This document shows, piece after piece, positions 1-5,235 of a DNA stretch of 8,348 bases. Position 1 is the stretch's first letter. The number at the start of each line of letters is the position of its first letter. The notes under the pieces were generated by a model, which made no database searches, was not told the DNA's origin, and was given only the letters and a program-made list of their open reading frames with translations. The stretch is from Thermoflexus sp035573655. Lineage in GTDB: Bacteria; Chloroflexota; Anaerolineae; Thermoflexales; Thermoflexaceae. The DNA lies in the NCBI GenBank assembly GCA_035573655.1, contig DATMAC010000378.1, forward strand, positions 1 through 8,348, written 5' to 3'. A program made the translations under genes and the position numbers.

Positions 1-78
1 GGCTCCATCCCCAAACACCCTATGAAGAAACCGTCGATACGTAGAGGCAGCGCCTGAGAAGGGCTGAACCGTTGCACC

Positions 79-180
79 GATGGCAGGGGCAGGCCTTGCG
101 CCTCCCCCAGGGCACCCACCAGGGGTGCTCCTACAAAAGGCGCAAATGACGATTGTGGGGGCAGACCTTGTGCCTGCCCC
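79..180. repeat. Degenerate palindromic repeats upstream of tpiA
   Basis: This non-coding stretch has three imperfect palindromic modules of the kind found in cleaner form at 3211-3525. One is a GGGGCAGG...CCTCCCCC module around 83-108. A second is GGGCACCC (110-117) facing GGGTGCTC (123-130), one mismatch from perfect, followed by the typical CTACA tail. The third is GGGGCAG (158-164) facing CTGCCCC (174-180). The decay suggests older copies than those downstream of the ABC gene. I see no convincing gene in 1-201. Confidence 0.6.
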
Positions 181-195
181 AGATCTCTGCATAAT
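168..195 (+). promoter_or_regulatory. Possible weak promoter for the tpiA block
   Basis: CATAAT at 190-195 matches the -10 consensus at five of six positions. TTGTGC at 168-173 is a poor -35 (three of six) with a 16-base spacer. Transcription would start near 202 and leave a leader of about 27 bases before the tpiA ATG. The -35 lies inside a repeat copy, so the call is tentative. Confidence 0.3.
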
Positions 196-218
196 AAGCC
201 TTTGGATTCCCATCGAAC

Positions 219-224
219 GAGGTG
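219..224 (+). promoter_or_regulatory. Ribosome binding site that sets the tpiA start
   Basis: GAGGTG lies four bases before the ATG at 229. An in-frame TTG at 202 would add nine residues, but it has no such site and the family normally starts a few residues before the AGNWKMN motif. The ATG at 229 is therefore preferred. Confidence 0.7.
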
Positions 225-228
225 GACG

Positions 229-993
229 ATGCGGCAGCCGTTGATCGCTGGAAACTGGAAGATGAATAAGACGGTGGCGGAGGCGGAGGCGCTGGCCCGG
301 GCGATCCGGGAGGGCCTGCAAACCCAGAGGGTGGAAGTCGTGCTCTGCCCCCCCTTCATCGCCATCCCCGCGGTTCACGCGGTGATCCAGGGCTCCTCGA
401 TCCGCCTGGGCGCTCAGAACCTGCACTGGGAGGACGCAGGGGCCTTCACCGGGGAGATCTCCCCGGTGATGCTGAAAGAATGGTGCCAGTATGTGATCAT
501 CGGCCACTCGGAGCGGCGACAGCACTTCCACGAGGACGATGAGATGATCCGCCGCAAAGTCGCCGCCGCGTTGCGCCACGGCCTGACCCCGATCCTTTGT
601 GTGGGGGAGACCTTGGCGCAACGGGAAGCGGGGGAAACCGGGGCGGTCGTGGCCACGCAGACCCGACGGGCGCTGGAGGGGCTCTCGCCGGAGCAGGCGG
701 CAGGCCTGGTCATCGCCTATGAGCCGGTGTGGGCCATCGGAACCGGGCGCGCGGCTACGGGGGAGGACGCGGAGGAGGTGATCCGACGCTGGGTTCGGGG
801 AACCCTCGAGGCGATCTTCGGGGCGGAGGTCGCCCAGCGGGTGCGGGTCCTCTACGGAGGAAGCGTGACCCCTGAGAACATCGCGGAGTTCGTGTGCCGC
901 CCAACCATTGACGGCGCGCTGGTCGGCGGGGCGAGCCTGAAGGCGGAGTCCTTCCTGGGGATCATCCACGAGACGGCCCGCGCGAAGGCCTGA
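229..993 (+). CDS. tpiA: Triosephosphate isomerase
   Basis: This cytoplasmic glycolytic and gluconeogenic enzyme interconverts dihydroxyacetone phosphate and glyceraldehyde 3-phosphate. From the ATG at 229 the protein is 254 residues, the normal size for a bacterial single-domain TIM barrel. The substrate-binding start AGNWKMN is at 7-13 with catalytic Lys11. The electrophile His93 sits in IIGHSERR (90-97). The catalytic base Glu165 is in AYEPVWAIGTG (163-173), which includes the mobile loop 6. The phosphate-binding YGGSV is at 209-213 and GALVGGASL at 229-237. No key residue is missing. The panE-like gene begins seven bases after the stop, so the two are probably co-transcribed. There is no sign of truncation, and codon use is as GC-rich as in the next two genes. 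The identification is secure; only the exact start is open. Confidence 0.97.
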   Translation: MRQPLIAGNWKMNKTVAEAEALARAIREGLQTQRVEVVLCPPFIAIPAVHAVIQGSSIRLGAQNLHWEDAGAFTGEISPVMLKEWCQYVIIGHSERRQHFHEDDEMIRRKVAAALRHGLTPILCVGETLAQREAGETGAVVATQTRRALEGLSPEQAAGLVIAYEPVWAIGTGRAATGEDAEEVIRRWVRGTLEAIFGAEVAQRVRVLYGGSVTPENIAEFVCRPTIDGALVGGASLKAESFLGIIHETARAKA

Positions 994-1000
994 GGCCGCT

Positions 1001-2062
1001 ATGCCGATGGAAGCGGTCGCCGCCCGACGGATCCTGATCTTCGGCGCAGGAGCGGTGGGAGGATATCTGGGCGCGATGTTGAGCGCCTTCGGCCACGAGG
1101 TGATCCTCCTGGGCCGTCCCCATGTGGTCGAAGCCATCCAGCGCCACGGGCTGACCCTCCTGCGTCCGGATGGCCTGCGGCTGACCACCTGGCCCCACGC
1201 GGTCTCCGATTTGGATGCCGTCGATGGGAAGGTGGATGCGATCTTCTTCACCGTGAAGGCCTATGATACGGAGGCAGCGATCGCCGCCCTGCAACGGAAG
1301 GAATGGTCCTCCGCGCTCCTGTTCTGCTGGCAAAACGGCGTGGATGGGGAAACCCAGCTGGCCGCCGCTTTCGGGGCCTCGCGGGTGGTGGCCGGGACCC
1401 TGACCCAGCCGGTCTCCGTCGCCGCGCCCGGAGTCATCCGGCTGGAGCGGACGCGCGGCGGGCTGGGGCTGGCCCCCATGGCGCCCGAGCAAGCCCTTCG
1501 GGAATGGCGGACGATCCTGCAACTGGCCGGGTTCTCCACCCGCCTCTATCGGAATCCCCTGGAGATGAAATGGTCCAAGCTGTTGCTCAACCTGATCGCC
1601 AACGCCACCTGCGCGATCCTGGATTGGCCGACGGGACAGGTGCTCCGGGATCCGCGGACGTTCGCGGTGGAGCGGGCGGCGTTCCGCGAGGCCCTTATGG
1701 TGATGCGGGCGCTGGGCCTGCGCGTCGTGTCGCTGCCCGGCTACCCGGTCCCGCTGCTGGCGTGGGCGATGGCCCACGGGCCCGCCCCCTTGGTCCGCCC
1801 GCTCCTCGCCGCCTTAGGCGCTCGAGGCCGCGGCGGGAAGCTCCCCTCCCTGCACCAGGACCTGCGCCGAGGCGCCCGGTTAGAGATCGAGGCGTACTCG
1901 GGCGCCGTGGTGCGCCACGGCACCCGTGTGGGGATCCCTACGCCGGTCCACGCGGCCCTCGCCCGGATCCTGGAGGACATGGCCAGCGGACGTGAGGATC
2001 CGGAGGCCTGGCGGGGTAACGTCGCCGCGTTGCTCGAGCGGACCGGCCTCGGCCGCGCTTGA
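1001..2062 (+). CDS. panE: 2-dehydropantoate 2-reductase family protein (ketopantoate reductase)
   Basis: The family reduces ketopantoate to pantoate with NADPH, a step towards pantothenate and CoA, in the cytoplasm. The 353-residue protein has an N-terminal Rossmann domain with GAGAVGGYLG (15-24), TVKAYDT (84-90) and the family motif QNGVD (111-115). The C-terminal helical domain has WSKLLLNLIAN (191-201), where Lys193, Asn197 and Asn201 keep the K-x3-N-x3-N spacing of the E. coli enzyme's active-site segment. SLHQDL (283-288) and LEIEAYSGAVVRHG (294-307) supply the expected conserved Ser and Glu. The C-terminus is slightly longer than in E. coli PanE (303 residues). The stop-start region TGAGG before ATG 1001 overlaps the tpiA stop and could act as a weak ribosome site. 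Paralogues of this family are common in bacteria and some act on other 2-oxo acids, so the substrate is inferred. Confidence 0.85.
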   Translation: MPMEAVAARRILIFGAGAVGGYLGAMLSAFGHEVILLGRPHVVEAIQRHGLTLLRPDGLRLTTWPHAVSDLDAVDGKVDAIFFTVKAYDTEAAIAALQRKEWSSALLFCWQNGVDGETQLAAAFGASRVVAGTLTQPVSVAAPGVIRLERTRGGLGLAPMAPEQALREWRTILQLAGFSTRLYRNPLEMKWSKLLLNLIANATCAILDWPTGQVLRDPRTFAVERAAFREALMVMRALGLRVVSLPGYPVPLLAWAMAHGPAPLVRPLLAALGARGRGGKLPSLHQDLRRGARLEIEAYSGAVVRHGTRVGIPTPVHAALARILEDMASGREDPEAWRGNVAALLERTGLGRA

Positions 2063-2104
2063 AACGCCAAGCCTTCCGCAGCGCCGCATGGAGAAAGGGC
2101 TCGG

Positions 2105-3157
2105 ATGCCCCGTTTGCAGGTGATCGATCTAACCCGACGCTATGGGGAGCTCGTGGCCCTCGATCACGTGACGTTCGAGGTGGCCGATGAGGAGATCATG
2201 GTCATCCTGGGGCCGAGCGGGAGCGGAAAAAGCACCCTGTTGCGCCTGATCGCCGGGCTGGAGCCCCCGGATGAGGGACGGGTTCTCCTCGACGGCCGGG
2301 ACCTGGGGGGCGTTCCCCCCCACCAACGCTACATCGGCCTGATGTTCCAGGAATTCGCCCTCTTCCCCCACCTCAACGTCTTCGAAAACGTCGCCTTCGG
2401 GTTGCGGATGCAGCGGCTTCCGGAACACGAGATCCGGGAGCGGGTGAAGGCCCTCTTGAGCCAGGTCGGGCTCTCCGGTTACGAGCGCCGGGAGATCCAC
2501 ACCCTCTCCGGCGGGGAGAAACAGCGGGTGGCTTTGGCCCGAAGCCTCGCCCCGCGGCCGGCAGTGTTGCTGTTGGACGAGCCGTTGGGGTCCCTGGATC
2601 GGGCGCTGCGGGAGCAGCTGATGGGGGAGATCCGGGAGATCCTGAAAGCGGAGCGGATGACCGCCCTCTATGTGACCCACGATCAGAGCGAGGCGATGGC
2701 GGTGGCCGATCGGGTGTTGATCCTTCATCGGGGTCGGGTCGAACAGATCGGGACGCCGGAGGCTTTATATCAAGACCCTGCGACCCCTTTCGTCGCCCGC
2801 TTCCTCGACCTGGGGACCTTCGTGGAAGGGGAGGTCCTCGCCGTCGGGGAGATCGCTCGCGTCCGGACCCCACTCGGTTCGCTGCAAGGTCGCCCGCGAG
2901 GGCCCCTGCGGCCGCACGCTCGGGCGTTCGTGCTGATCCGCCATACCTTCCAAGCGGGAGCGACGGGGCCCTTCAATGAGGTGGCCGGTGAGGTGATCGC
3001 TCGCGTCTTTCGCGGGCTCTATGTGGAGCTGTGGCTGCGGATCGGGGAGGGACAGCTTCGCGTGTTGTTCCCCATGAACCGGCTCCAGGCACGCCCCGGC
3101 GATCGGCTTTCGCTCACCATCCCGGCGGAGGACGTCCTGATCTGGCCGCTGGCGTAG
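2105..3157 (+). CDS. ABC transporter ATP-binding protein, Fe3+/spermidine/sugar (FbpC/PotA-like) type with TOBE domain
   Basis: This is the ATPase subunit of an importer, working on the cytoplasmic face of the membrane. The 350-residue protein has an N-terminal nucleotide-binding domain (about 3-235). It contains Walker A GPSGSGKST (36-44), the Q-loop Gln82 in MFQEFALFPH, signature LSGGEKQR (134-141), Walker B VLLLDEP (154-160), D-loop GSLD (162-165) and the switch His192 in THDQSEAMAVADR. Residues from about 240 to the end form a beta-rich TOBE-like regulatory region with an RPH motif at 269-271. The set LFPHLNVFENVAFGLR and EQIGTPEALYQDPATPFVARFL is typical of the FbpC/PotA/CysA group. A strong ribosome site, GGAGAAAGG at 2090-2098, lies six bases before the ATG. 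No permease or substrate-binding protein is encoded in the window, so the substrate cannot be named. Downstream is only repeat sequence, so it ends the block. Confidence 0.9.
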   Translation: MPRLQVIDLTRRYGELVALDHVTFEVADEEIMVILGPSGSGKSTLLRLIAGLEPPDEGRVLLDGRDLGGVPPHQRYIGLMFQEFALFPHLNVFENVAFGLRMQRLPEHEIRERVKALLSQVGLSGYERREIHTLSGGEKQRVALARSLAPRPAVLLLDEPLGSLDRALREQLMGEIREILKAERMTALYVTHDQSEAMAVADRVLILHRGRVEQIGTPEALYQDPATPFVARFLDLGTFVEGEVLAVGEIARVRTPLGSLQGRPRGPLRPHARAFVLIRHTFQAGATGPFNEVAGEVIARVFRGLYVELWLRIGEGQLRVLFPMNRLQARPGDRLSLTIPAEDVLIWPLA

Positions 3158-3210
3158 GGGCGCTCGCGTCCCCCGGTAGGAACAGGCACAAGACCCGCCC
3201 CCACAACCAG

Positions 3211-3276
3211 TATTCACACCTTTTGTAGGGGCGCCCCTTGTGGGCGCCCCTACAATGCAGATTCGTGTTATTTTGT
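3211..3276 (+). repeat. Long repeat unit, complete copy
   Basis: This unit starts TATTCACACCTTTTGTA, contains the full 14-bp palindrome at 3223-3255 and ends ATTCGTGTTATTTTGT. A shortened copy is at 3422-3474. The two differ mainly by loss of one half of the palindrome in the second copy. Confidence 0.75.
3223..3255. repeat. Perfect palindrome, 14-bp arms, 5-base loop
   Basis: TTGTAGGGGCGCCC (3223-3236) is the exact reverse complement of 3242-3255, with loop CTTGT. It is a repeat core also seen with A in place of G at 3274-3304 and 3486-3518. Confidence 0.85.
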
Positions 3277-3304
3277 AGGGGCACCCACCAGGGGTGCCCC
3301 TACA
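3274..3304. repeat. Perfect palindrome, 13-bp arms, 5-base loop
   Basis: TGTAGGGGCACCC (3274-3286) is the exact reverse complement of 3292-3304, with loop ACCAG. Relative to 3223-3255 it carries a paired change (G-C to A-T) in the stem, so the structure is kept although the sequence differs. Confidence 0.85.
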
Positions 3305-3362
3305 TCGGGTGGGCCCAAGGCCTGCCCCTACAAATCGGCATTCATGCCCTTTGTGGGTTGTA

Positions 3363-3383
3363 GGGCATCCCTTGGGGATGCCC
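3363..3383. repeat. Palindrome, 9-bp arms, TTG loop
   Basis: GGGCATCCC (3363-3371) pairs exactly with GGGATGCCC (3375-3383). It is preceded by TTGTA, as in the other modules, and is another stem variant of the family. Confidence 0.7.
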
Positions 3384-3390
3384 CCCCATC

Positions 3391-3411
3391 GGGCGGGCAC
3401 AAGGCCCGCCC
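3391..3411. repeat. Palindrome, 8-bp arms, 5-base loop
   Basis: GGGCGGGC (3391-3398) pairs exactly with GCCCGCCC (3404-3411) across ACAAG, and is followed by CTAC. A diverged relative, GGGTGGGCCCAAGGCCTGCCCCTACA, lies at about 3307-3332. Confidence 0.7.
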
Positions 3412-3421
3412 CTACCATCGG

Positions 3422-3474
3422 TATTCACGCCTTTTGTAAGAGCGCCCCTACAATGCGGATTCGTGTTATTTTGT
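3422..3474 (+). repeat. Long repeat unit, shortened copy
   Basis: This copy parallels 3211-3276: TATTCACGCCTTTTGTA at the start and ATTCGTGTTATTTTGT at the end. It is 13 bases shorter because the left arm and loop of the internal palindrome are lost, leaving AGAGCGCCCCTACAATGCGG. That is the expected result of a deletion across a hairpin. Confidence 0.75.
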
Positions 3475-3478
3475 TGTT

Positions 3479-3525
3479 GCATGCGTTGTAGGGGCACCCA
3501 CAAGGGGTGCCCCTACAACGCATGC
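3479..3525. repeat. Perfect 21-bp inverted repeat with 5-base loop
   Basis: Bases 3479-3499 are the exact reverse complement of 3505-3525 around the loop ACAAG. The inner 14 bp are the family core (TTGTAGGGGCACCC). The outer GCATGCG/CGCATGC is not part of the other copies, so this is the longest and most complete palindrome of the block. Confidence 0.9.
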
Positions 3526-3566
3526 CTGATGGGTGCCTGAACGGTTTCCTAAAACCATTGGGAGGC

Positions 3567-3575
3567 TGCTATAAT
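3567..3575 (+). promoter_or_regulatory. Extended -10 promoter of the tRNA-Ser gene
   Basis: TGCTATAAT is a perfect extended -10 (TGN plus TATAAT at 3570-3575). No good -35 is present at the right distance, as is usual for extended -10 promoters. Transcription would begin near 3582, about six bases before the mature tRNA 5' end. Confidence 0.75.
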
Positions 3576-3587
3576 TGATAGTGGTCC

Positions 3588-3679
3588 GGAGGGGTGGCCG
3601 AGTGGACGAAGGCGCGCGCCTGGAGAGCGCGTAGGGGTGTTTCCGCCCCTCGTGGGTTCGAATCCCACCCCCTCCGCCA
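3588..3679 (+). tRNA. tRNA-Ser(GGA)
   Basis: The 92-base class II tRNA decodes UCC/UCU serine codons. The acceptor stem GGAGGGG (3588-3594) pairs with CCCCTCC (3669-3675), followed by discriminator G and an encoded CCA (3677-3679). The D stem is GCC/GGC (3597-3599, 3611-3613). The anticodon stem CGCGC/GCGCG (3615-3619, 3627-3631) encloses loop CTGGAGA with anticodon GGA at 3622-3624. A long variable arm built on AGGGG/CCCCT is the serine-type feature. The T arm is GTGGG-TTCGAAT-CCCAC, ending at 3668. G73 fits serine identity. The gene stands alone, with its own promoter upstream and a long hairpin immediately downstream. Confidence 0.97.
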
Positions 3680-3723
3680 GCATCCGGGCCCCTGAGCGGA
3701 TCCGCTCAGGGGCCCGGGTGCTG
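3678..3723 (+). terminator. Long hairpin directly after tRNA-Ser, probable terminator
   Basis: Bases 3678-3699 pair with 3702-3723 over 22 positions with a single G-T wobble, centred on GGATCC. Only TTTA follows, so the T-tract is weak. The position suggests termination of the tRNA transcript. The left arm uses the last two bases of the encoded CCA, so hairpin formation would compete with exposure of the tRNA 3' end until processing. Confidence 0.6.
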
Positions 3724-3895
3724 TTTAGGGTCGACCGCACCCCTATGCCCGTGAAAACGTATTCTCGGACCGACCCCGCCTTCGGCATGTGGCTTAGTCC
3801 CCAAAGCCCCCAGAGGAAAACCCCAGATCCCCGTATGGCGTTGCGCGAGAACGACTGAGAAAAGCCCCGCCTCCCCCTGATGAAAGGGATGGTCC
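3724..3895. other. Non-coding stretch with no recognised feature
   Basis: Short open frames cross this stretch on both strands, but none has a ribosome site or protein-like composition. It has several C-rich patches (CCCCAAAGCCCCCAG, AACCCCAGATCCCC). I see no RNA gene or promoter that I would defend. Confidence 0.5.
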
Positions 3896-3936
3896 CTCCC
3901 TCCTCCCGCGGCCCGAAGGGCCGCGGGAGGAGGGAG
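3896..3936. repeat. Hyperstable hairpin H1, 19-bp stem, GAA loop
   Basis: Bases 3896-3914 are the exact reverse complement of 3918-3936 with loop GAA (TTC on the other strand), giving the apex CCGAAGG. It is followed by AAAAAA, not by T residues, and there is no T-tract on the minus-strand side either. A simple rho-independent terminator is therefore not supported in either direction. Confidence 0.85.
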
Positions 3937-3942
3937 AAAAAA

Positions 3943-3985
3943 CTGGGGCTGGGCCGGGGGCCGAAGGCCCCCGGCCCAGCCCCAG
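3943..3985. repeat. Hyperstable hairpin H2, 20-bp stem, GAA loop
   Basis: CTGGGGCTGGGCCGGGGGCC (3943-3962) is the exact reverse complement of 3966-3985 around GAA. It lies six bases after H1, has the same apex and is also followed by an A-run (AAAA). The pair looks like a doublet of one element class whose stem sequences differ. Confidence 0.85.
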
Positions 3986-4021
3986 AAAACCTCATTGGAT
4001 CGCAACGCAGCTCCTGGAGGC

Positions 4022-4040
4022 CGGGTGAGGACCTCACCCG
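4022..4040. promoter_or_regulatory. 9-bp inverted repeat, possible operator
   Basis: CGGGTGAGG (4022-4030) and CCTCACCCG (4032-4040) form a perfect inverted repeat around one A. It ends 43 bases before the -35 of the next promoter. It could be a dimeric regulator site or only a small hairpin. No regulator gene is in the window. Confidence 0.4.
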
Positions 4041-4083
4041 CTCGGTACCCCAACCAGTGTCCGGACTTCCGCGGATGCTCTGT

Positions 4084-4112
4084 TTGACAACCTTTCTCCA
4101 ACCAAGTAACAT
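4084..4112 (+). promoter_or_regulatory. Sigma70-type promoter for the secreted-protein unit
   Basis: TTGACA at 4084-4089 is a perfect -35. TAACAT at 4107-4112 matches four of six -10 positions, with an ideal 17-base spacer. Transcription would start near 4119, leaving a leader of about 33 bases before the ATG at 4152. Confidence 0.65.
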
Positions 4113-4138
4113 GGCTATAACCAACCCAAATCCAACCT

Positions 4139-4143
4139 AAGGA
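4139..4143 (+). promoter_or_regulatory. Ribosome binding site favouring the ATG at 4152
   Basis: AAGGA lies eight bases before the ATG at 4152 but only two before the ATG at 4146. Spacing favours the second Met, giving a protein that starts MRGIWGVRGW. Confidence 0.55.
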
Positions 4144-4151
4144 TCATGGCC

Positions 4152-5195
4152 ATGCGAGGCATCTGGGGGGTTCGGGGATGGGTTCTGGGGCTTATGTGGA
4201 TCAGCGGCCTCTTGGGGATGTTCGCCGATTATAGAAGTCCCTTCAGCGTTTCCCGCTCAGCTCTCCTGGGTGGTGGATCCCCGGCCGAGGCCGCGGAGAC
4301 AGCCGCCGCGTATCACATCTTCCTTCCCATGGTTCTACGCGCACCCGCCAGTGTCCTTCCGGAATGGCTCTCGCGCCTGAACGCCTACCGGGCTATGGCC
4401 GGGTTGCCGCCAGTGACGGAGAAACCCGAATGGAGCGAGGGCTGCAGACAGCACGCCCGGTATATGGTGAAGAACGACGTGATCACCCATGGGGAAGATC
4501 CGAACAACCCCTGGTATACCCCGGAAGGCGATGCATGTGGGCGTAACGCGAACGTGATGGTTAGCTCCAGTGCCACCGCCTCCGATGCCTACGCCATCGA
4601 TGTGTGGATGCAGGCCCCCTTCCATGCTGTGGGGATGCTGGATCCCCGGCTGATGCAGGTGGGATACGGTTCGTATCGGGAGGCGGATGGCGGGTGGCAG
4701 ATGGGGGCCGCCCTGGATGTGATCCGCGGACTGGGAACCAGCGTGGCCGGCGTCTCCTTCCCCATCCGCTGGCCGGGCGACGGCAGCACCACCTCACTGC
4801 GCGCCTTTCAGGTCGGGGAATATCCGGATCCCCTGGCCCACTGTCGCTACACAGCCCCCACAGGCGCCCCCATCTTCCTGCTATTGGGGACCGGATCCCT
4901 AACGCCGAACGTAACCGCCCACAGCCTGAAGCGCGATGGGGTCCCGGTGGAACGTTGCGTGTTCGATGAGACCACGTATACCCACCCGACCGATCCGAAT
5001 CAGCAACAACTCGGACGCCTGATCCTGGGCCATCGGGATGCGATTGTGATCCTCCCCAAAGATCCGCTTTCCCCTGGATCCCGCTACACGGTCTCCGTCA
5101 CGGTGAACGGGCAGACCTATACCTGGTCGTTCGACGTCGCTTCGAGCGGCATCCAGGCAGCCACCGGGCCCGAGCCAGATGCCGAGGTCCGCTGA
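4152..5195 (+). CDS. Secreted CAP/SCP-superfamily protein with C-terminal Ig-like region
   Basis: The 347-residue protein is probably exported. It has an N-terminal Arg-containing hydrophobic stretch (about 2-25) resembling a signal peptide or uncleaved anchor. An Ala-rich spacer follows, then the motif YHIFLPMVLR (54-63). A CAP-type domain spans about 70-192: LNAYRAMAGLPPV (76-88), CRQHARYM (98-105), THGEDPNNPW (112-121) and WMQAPFHAVGMLDP (152-165). His113 and His158 are candidates for the CAP metal/cavity histidines. The usual GEN glutamate is not evident, as the matching stretch reads CGRNANVM. Cys98 and Cys129 could form a disulphide. Residues about 230-330 look like a beta-sandwich of the Big_5/SbsA Ig type, ending PLSPGSRYTVSVTVNGQTYTW. 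CAP proteins have varied roles, so no activity is claimed. It is the first gene of a two-gene unit, 40 bases before the next gene. Confidence 0.75.
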   Translation: MRGIWGVRGWVLGLMWISGLLGMFADYRSPFSVSRSALLGGGSPAEAAETAAAYHIFLPMVLRAPASVLPEWLSRLNAYRAMAGLPPVTEKPEWSEGCRQHARYMVKNDVITHGEDPNNPWYTPEGDACGRNANVMVSSSATASDAYAIDVWMQAPFHAVGMLDPRLMQVGYGSYREADGGWQMGAALDVIRGLGTSVAGVSFPIRWPGDGSTTSLRAFQVGEYPDPLAHCRYTAPTGAPIFLLLGTGSLTPNVTAHSLKRDGVPVERCVFDETTYTHPTDPNQQQLGRLILGHRDAIVILPKDPLSPGSRYTVSVTVNGQTYTWSFDVASSGIQAATGPEPDAEVR

Positions 5196-5224
5196 AGGCT
5201 CGTTGCCCCGTCCCATCCGAACGA

Positions 5225-5230
5225 AGGAGG
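5225..5230 (+). promoter_or_regulatory. Strong ribosome binding site for the second secreted protein
   Basis: AGGAGG five bases before ATG 5236 is a near-perfect site. It decides against the upstream in-frame ATG at 5179, which lies inside the preceding gene and would put charged residues ahead of the signal peptide. Confidence 0.8.
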
Positions 5231-5235
5231 TCACG

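Larger units (their letters stand above)
3158..3540. repeat. Palindromic repeat block between the ABC gene and the tRNA
   Basis: About 380 non-coding bases are filled with short palindromes built on GTAGGGGC[G/A]CCC and GGGC[G/A]GGC themes, separated by spacers that are themselves repeated. The spacer beginning TATTCAC.CCTTTTGTA appears at 3211 and 3422, with a diverged form near 3339. ATTCGTGTTATTTTGT is identical at 3261-3276 and 3459-3474. I see no gene on either strand. The palindromes may act as transcription terminators or mRNA stabilisers for the upstream block, although none has a proper T-tract. They resemble REP/BIME-type or MITE-like dispersed elements; which class is uncertain. 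Confidence 0.8.

Noticed and set aside
1..57. Possible C-terminal ends of an upstream plus-strand gene (frames ending TGA at 55-57 or TAG at 42-44)
   Set aside because: Fewer than 20 codons are visible and neither tail is recognisable, so no gene can be supported.
49..90. CTGAGAAGGGCTGAACC resembles fragments of a TPP riboswitch
   Set aside because: The conserved segments are not in the right order or spacing, there is no enclosing stem, and the downstream gene is tpiA, which has no thiamine link.
962..1777. 271-codon open frame on the minus strand opposite panE
   Set aside because: It is a GC-rich shadow frame with His/Arg/Gln/Gly-biased composition and no ribosome site; the plus-strand gene has all family motifs.
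3211..3525. CRISPR array
   Set aside because: The repeats are uneven in length and spacing, spacers are themselves repeated, and no cas gene is present.
3549..4124. 191-codon minus-strand frame spanning the tRNA and hairpins
   Set aside because: It runs through a certain tRNA gene and two perfect palindromes and has no domain-like sequence.
3880..4140. 86-codon plus-strand frame reading across hairpins H1 and H2
   Set aside because: Its Arg/Gly/Pro-rich sequence is simply the hairpin arms translated, and it overlaps the promoter of the next gene. I regard it as non-coding.
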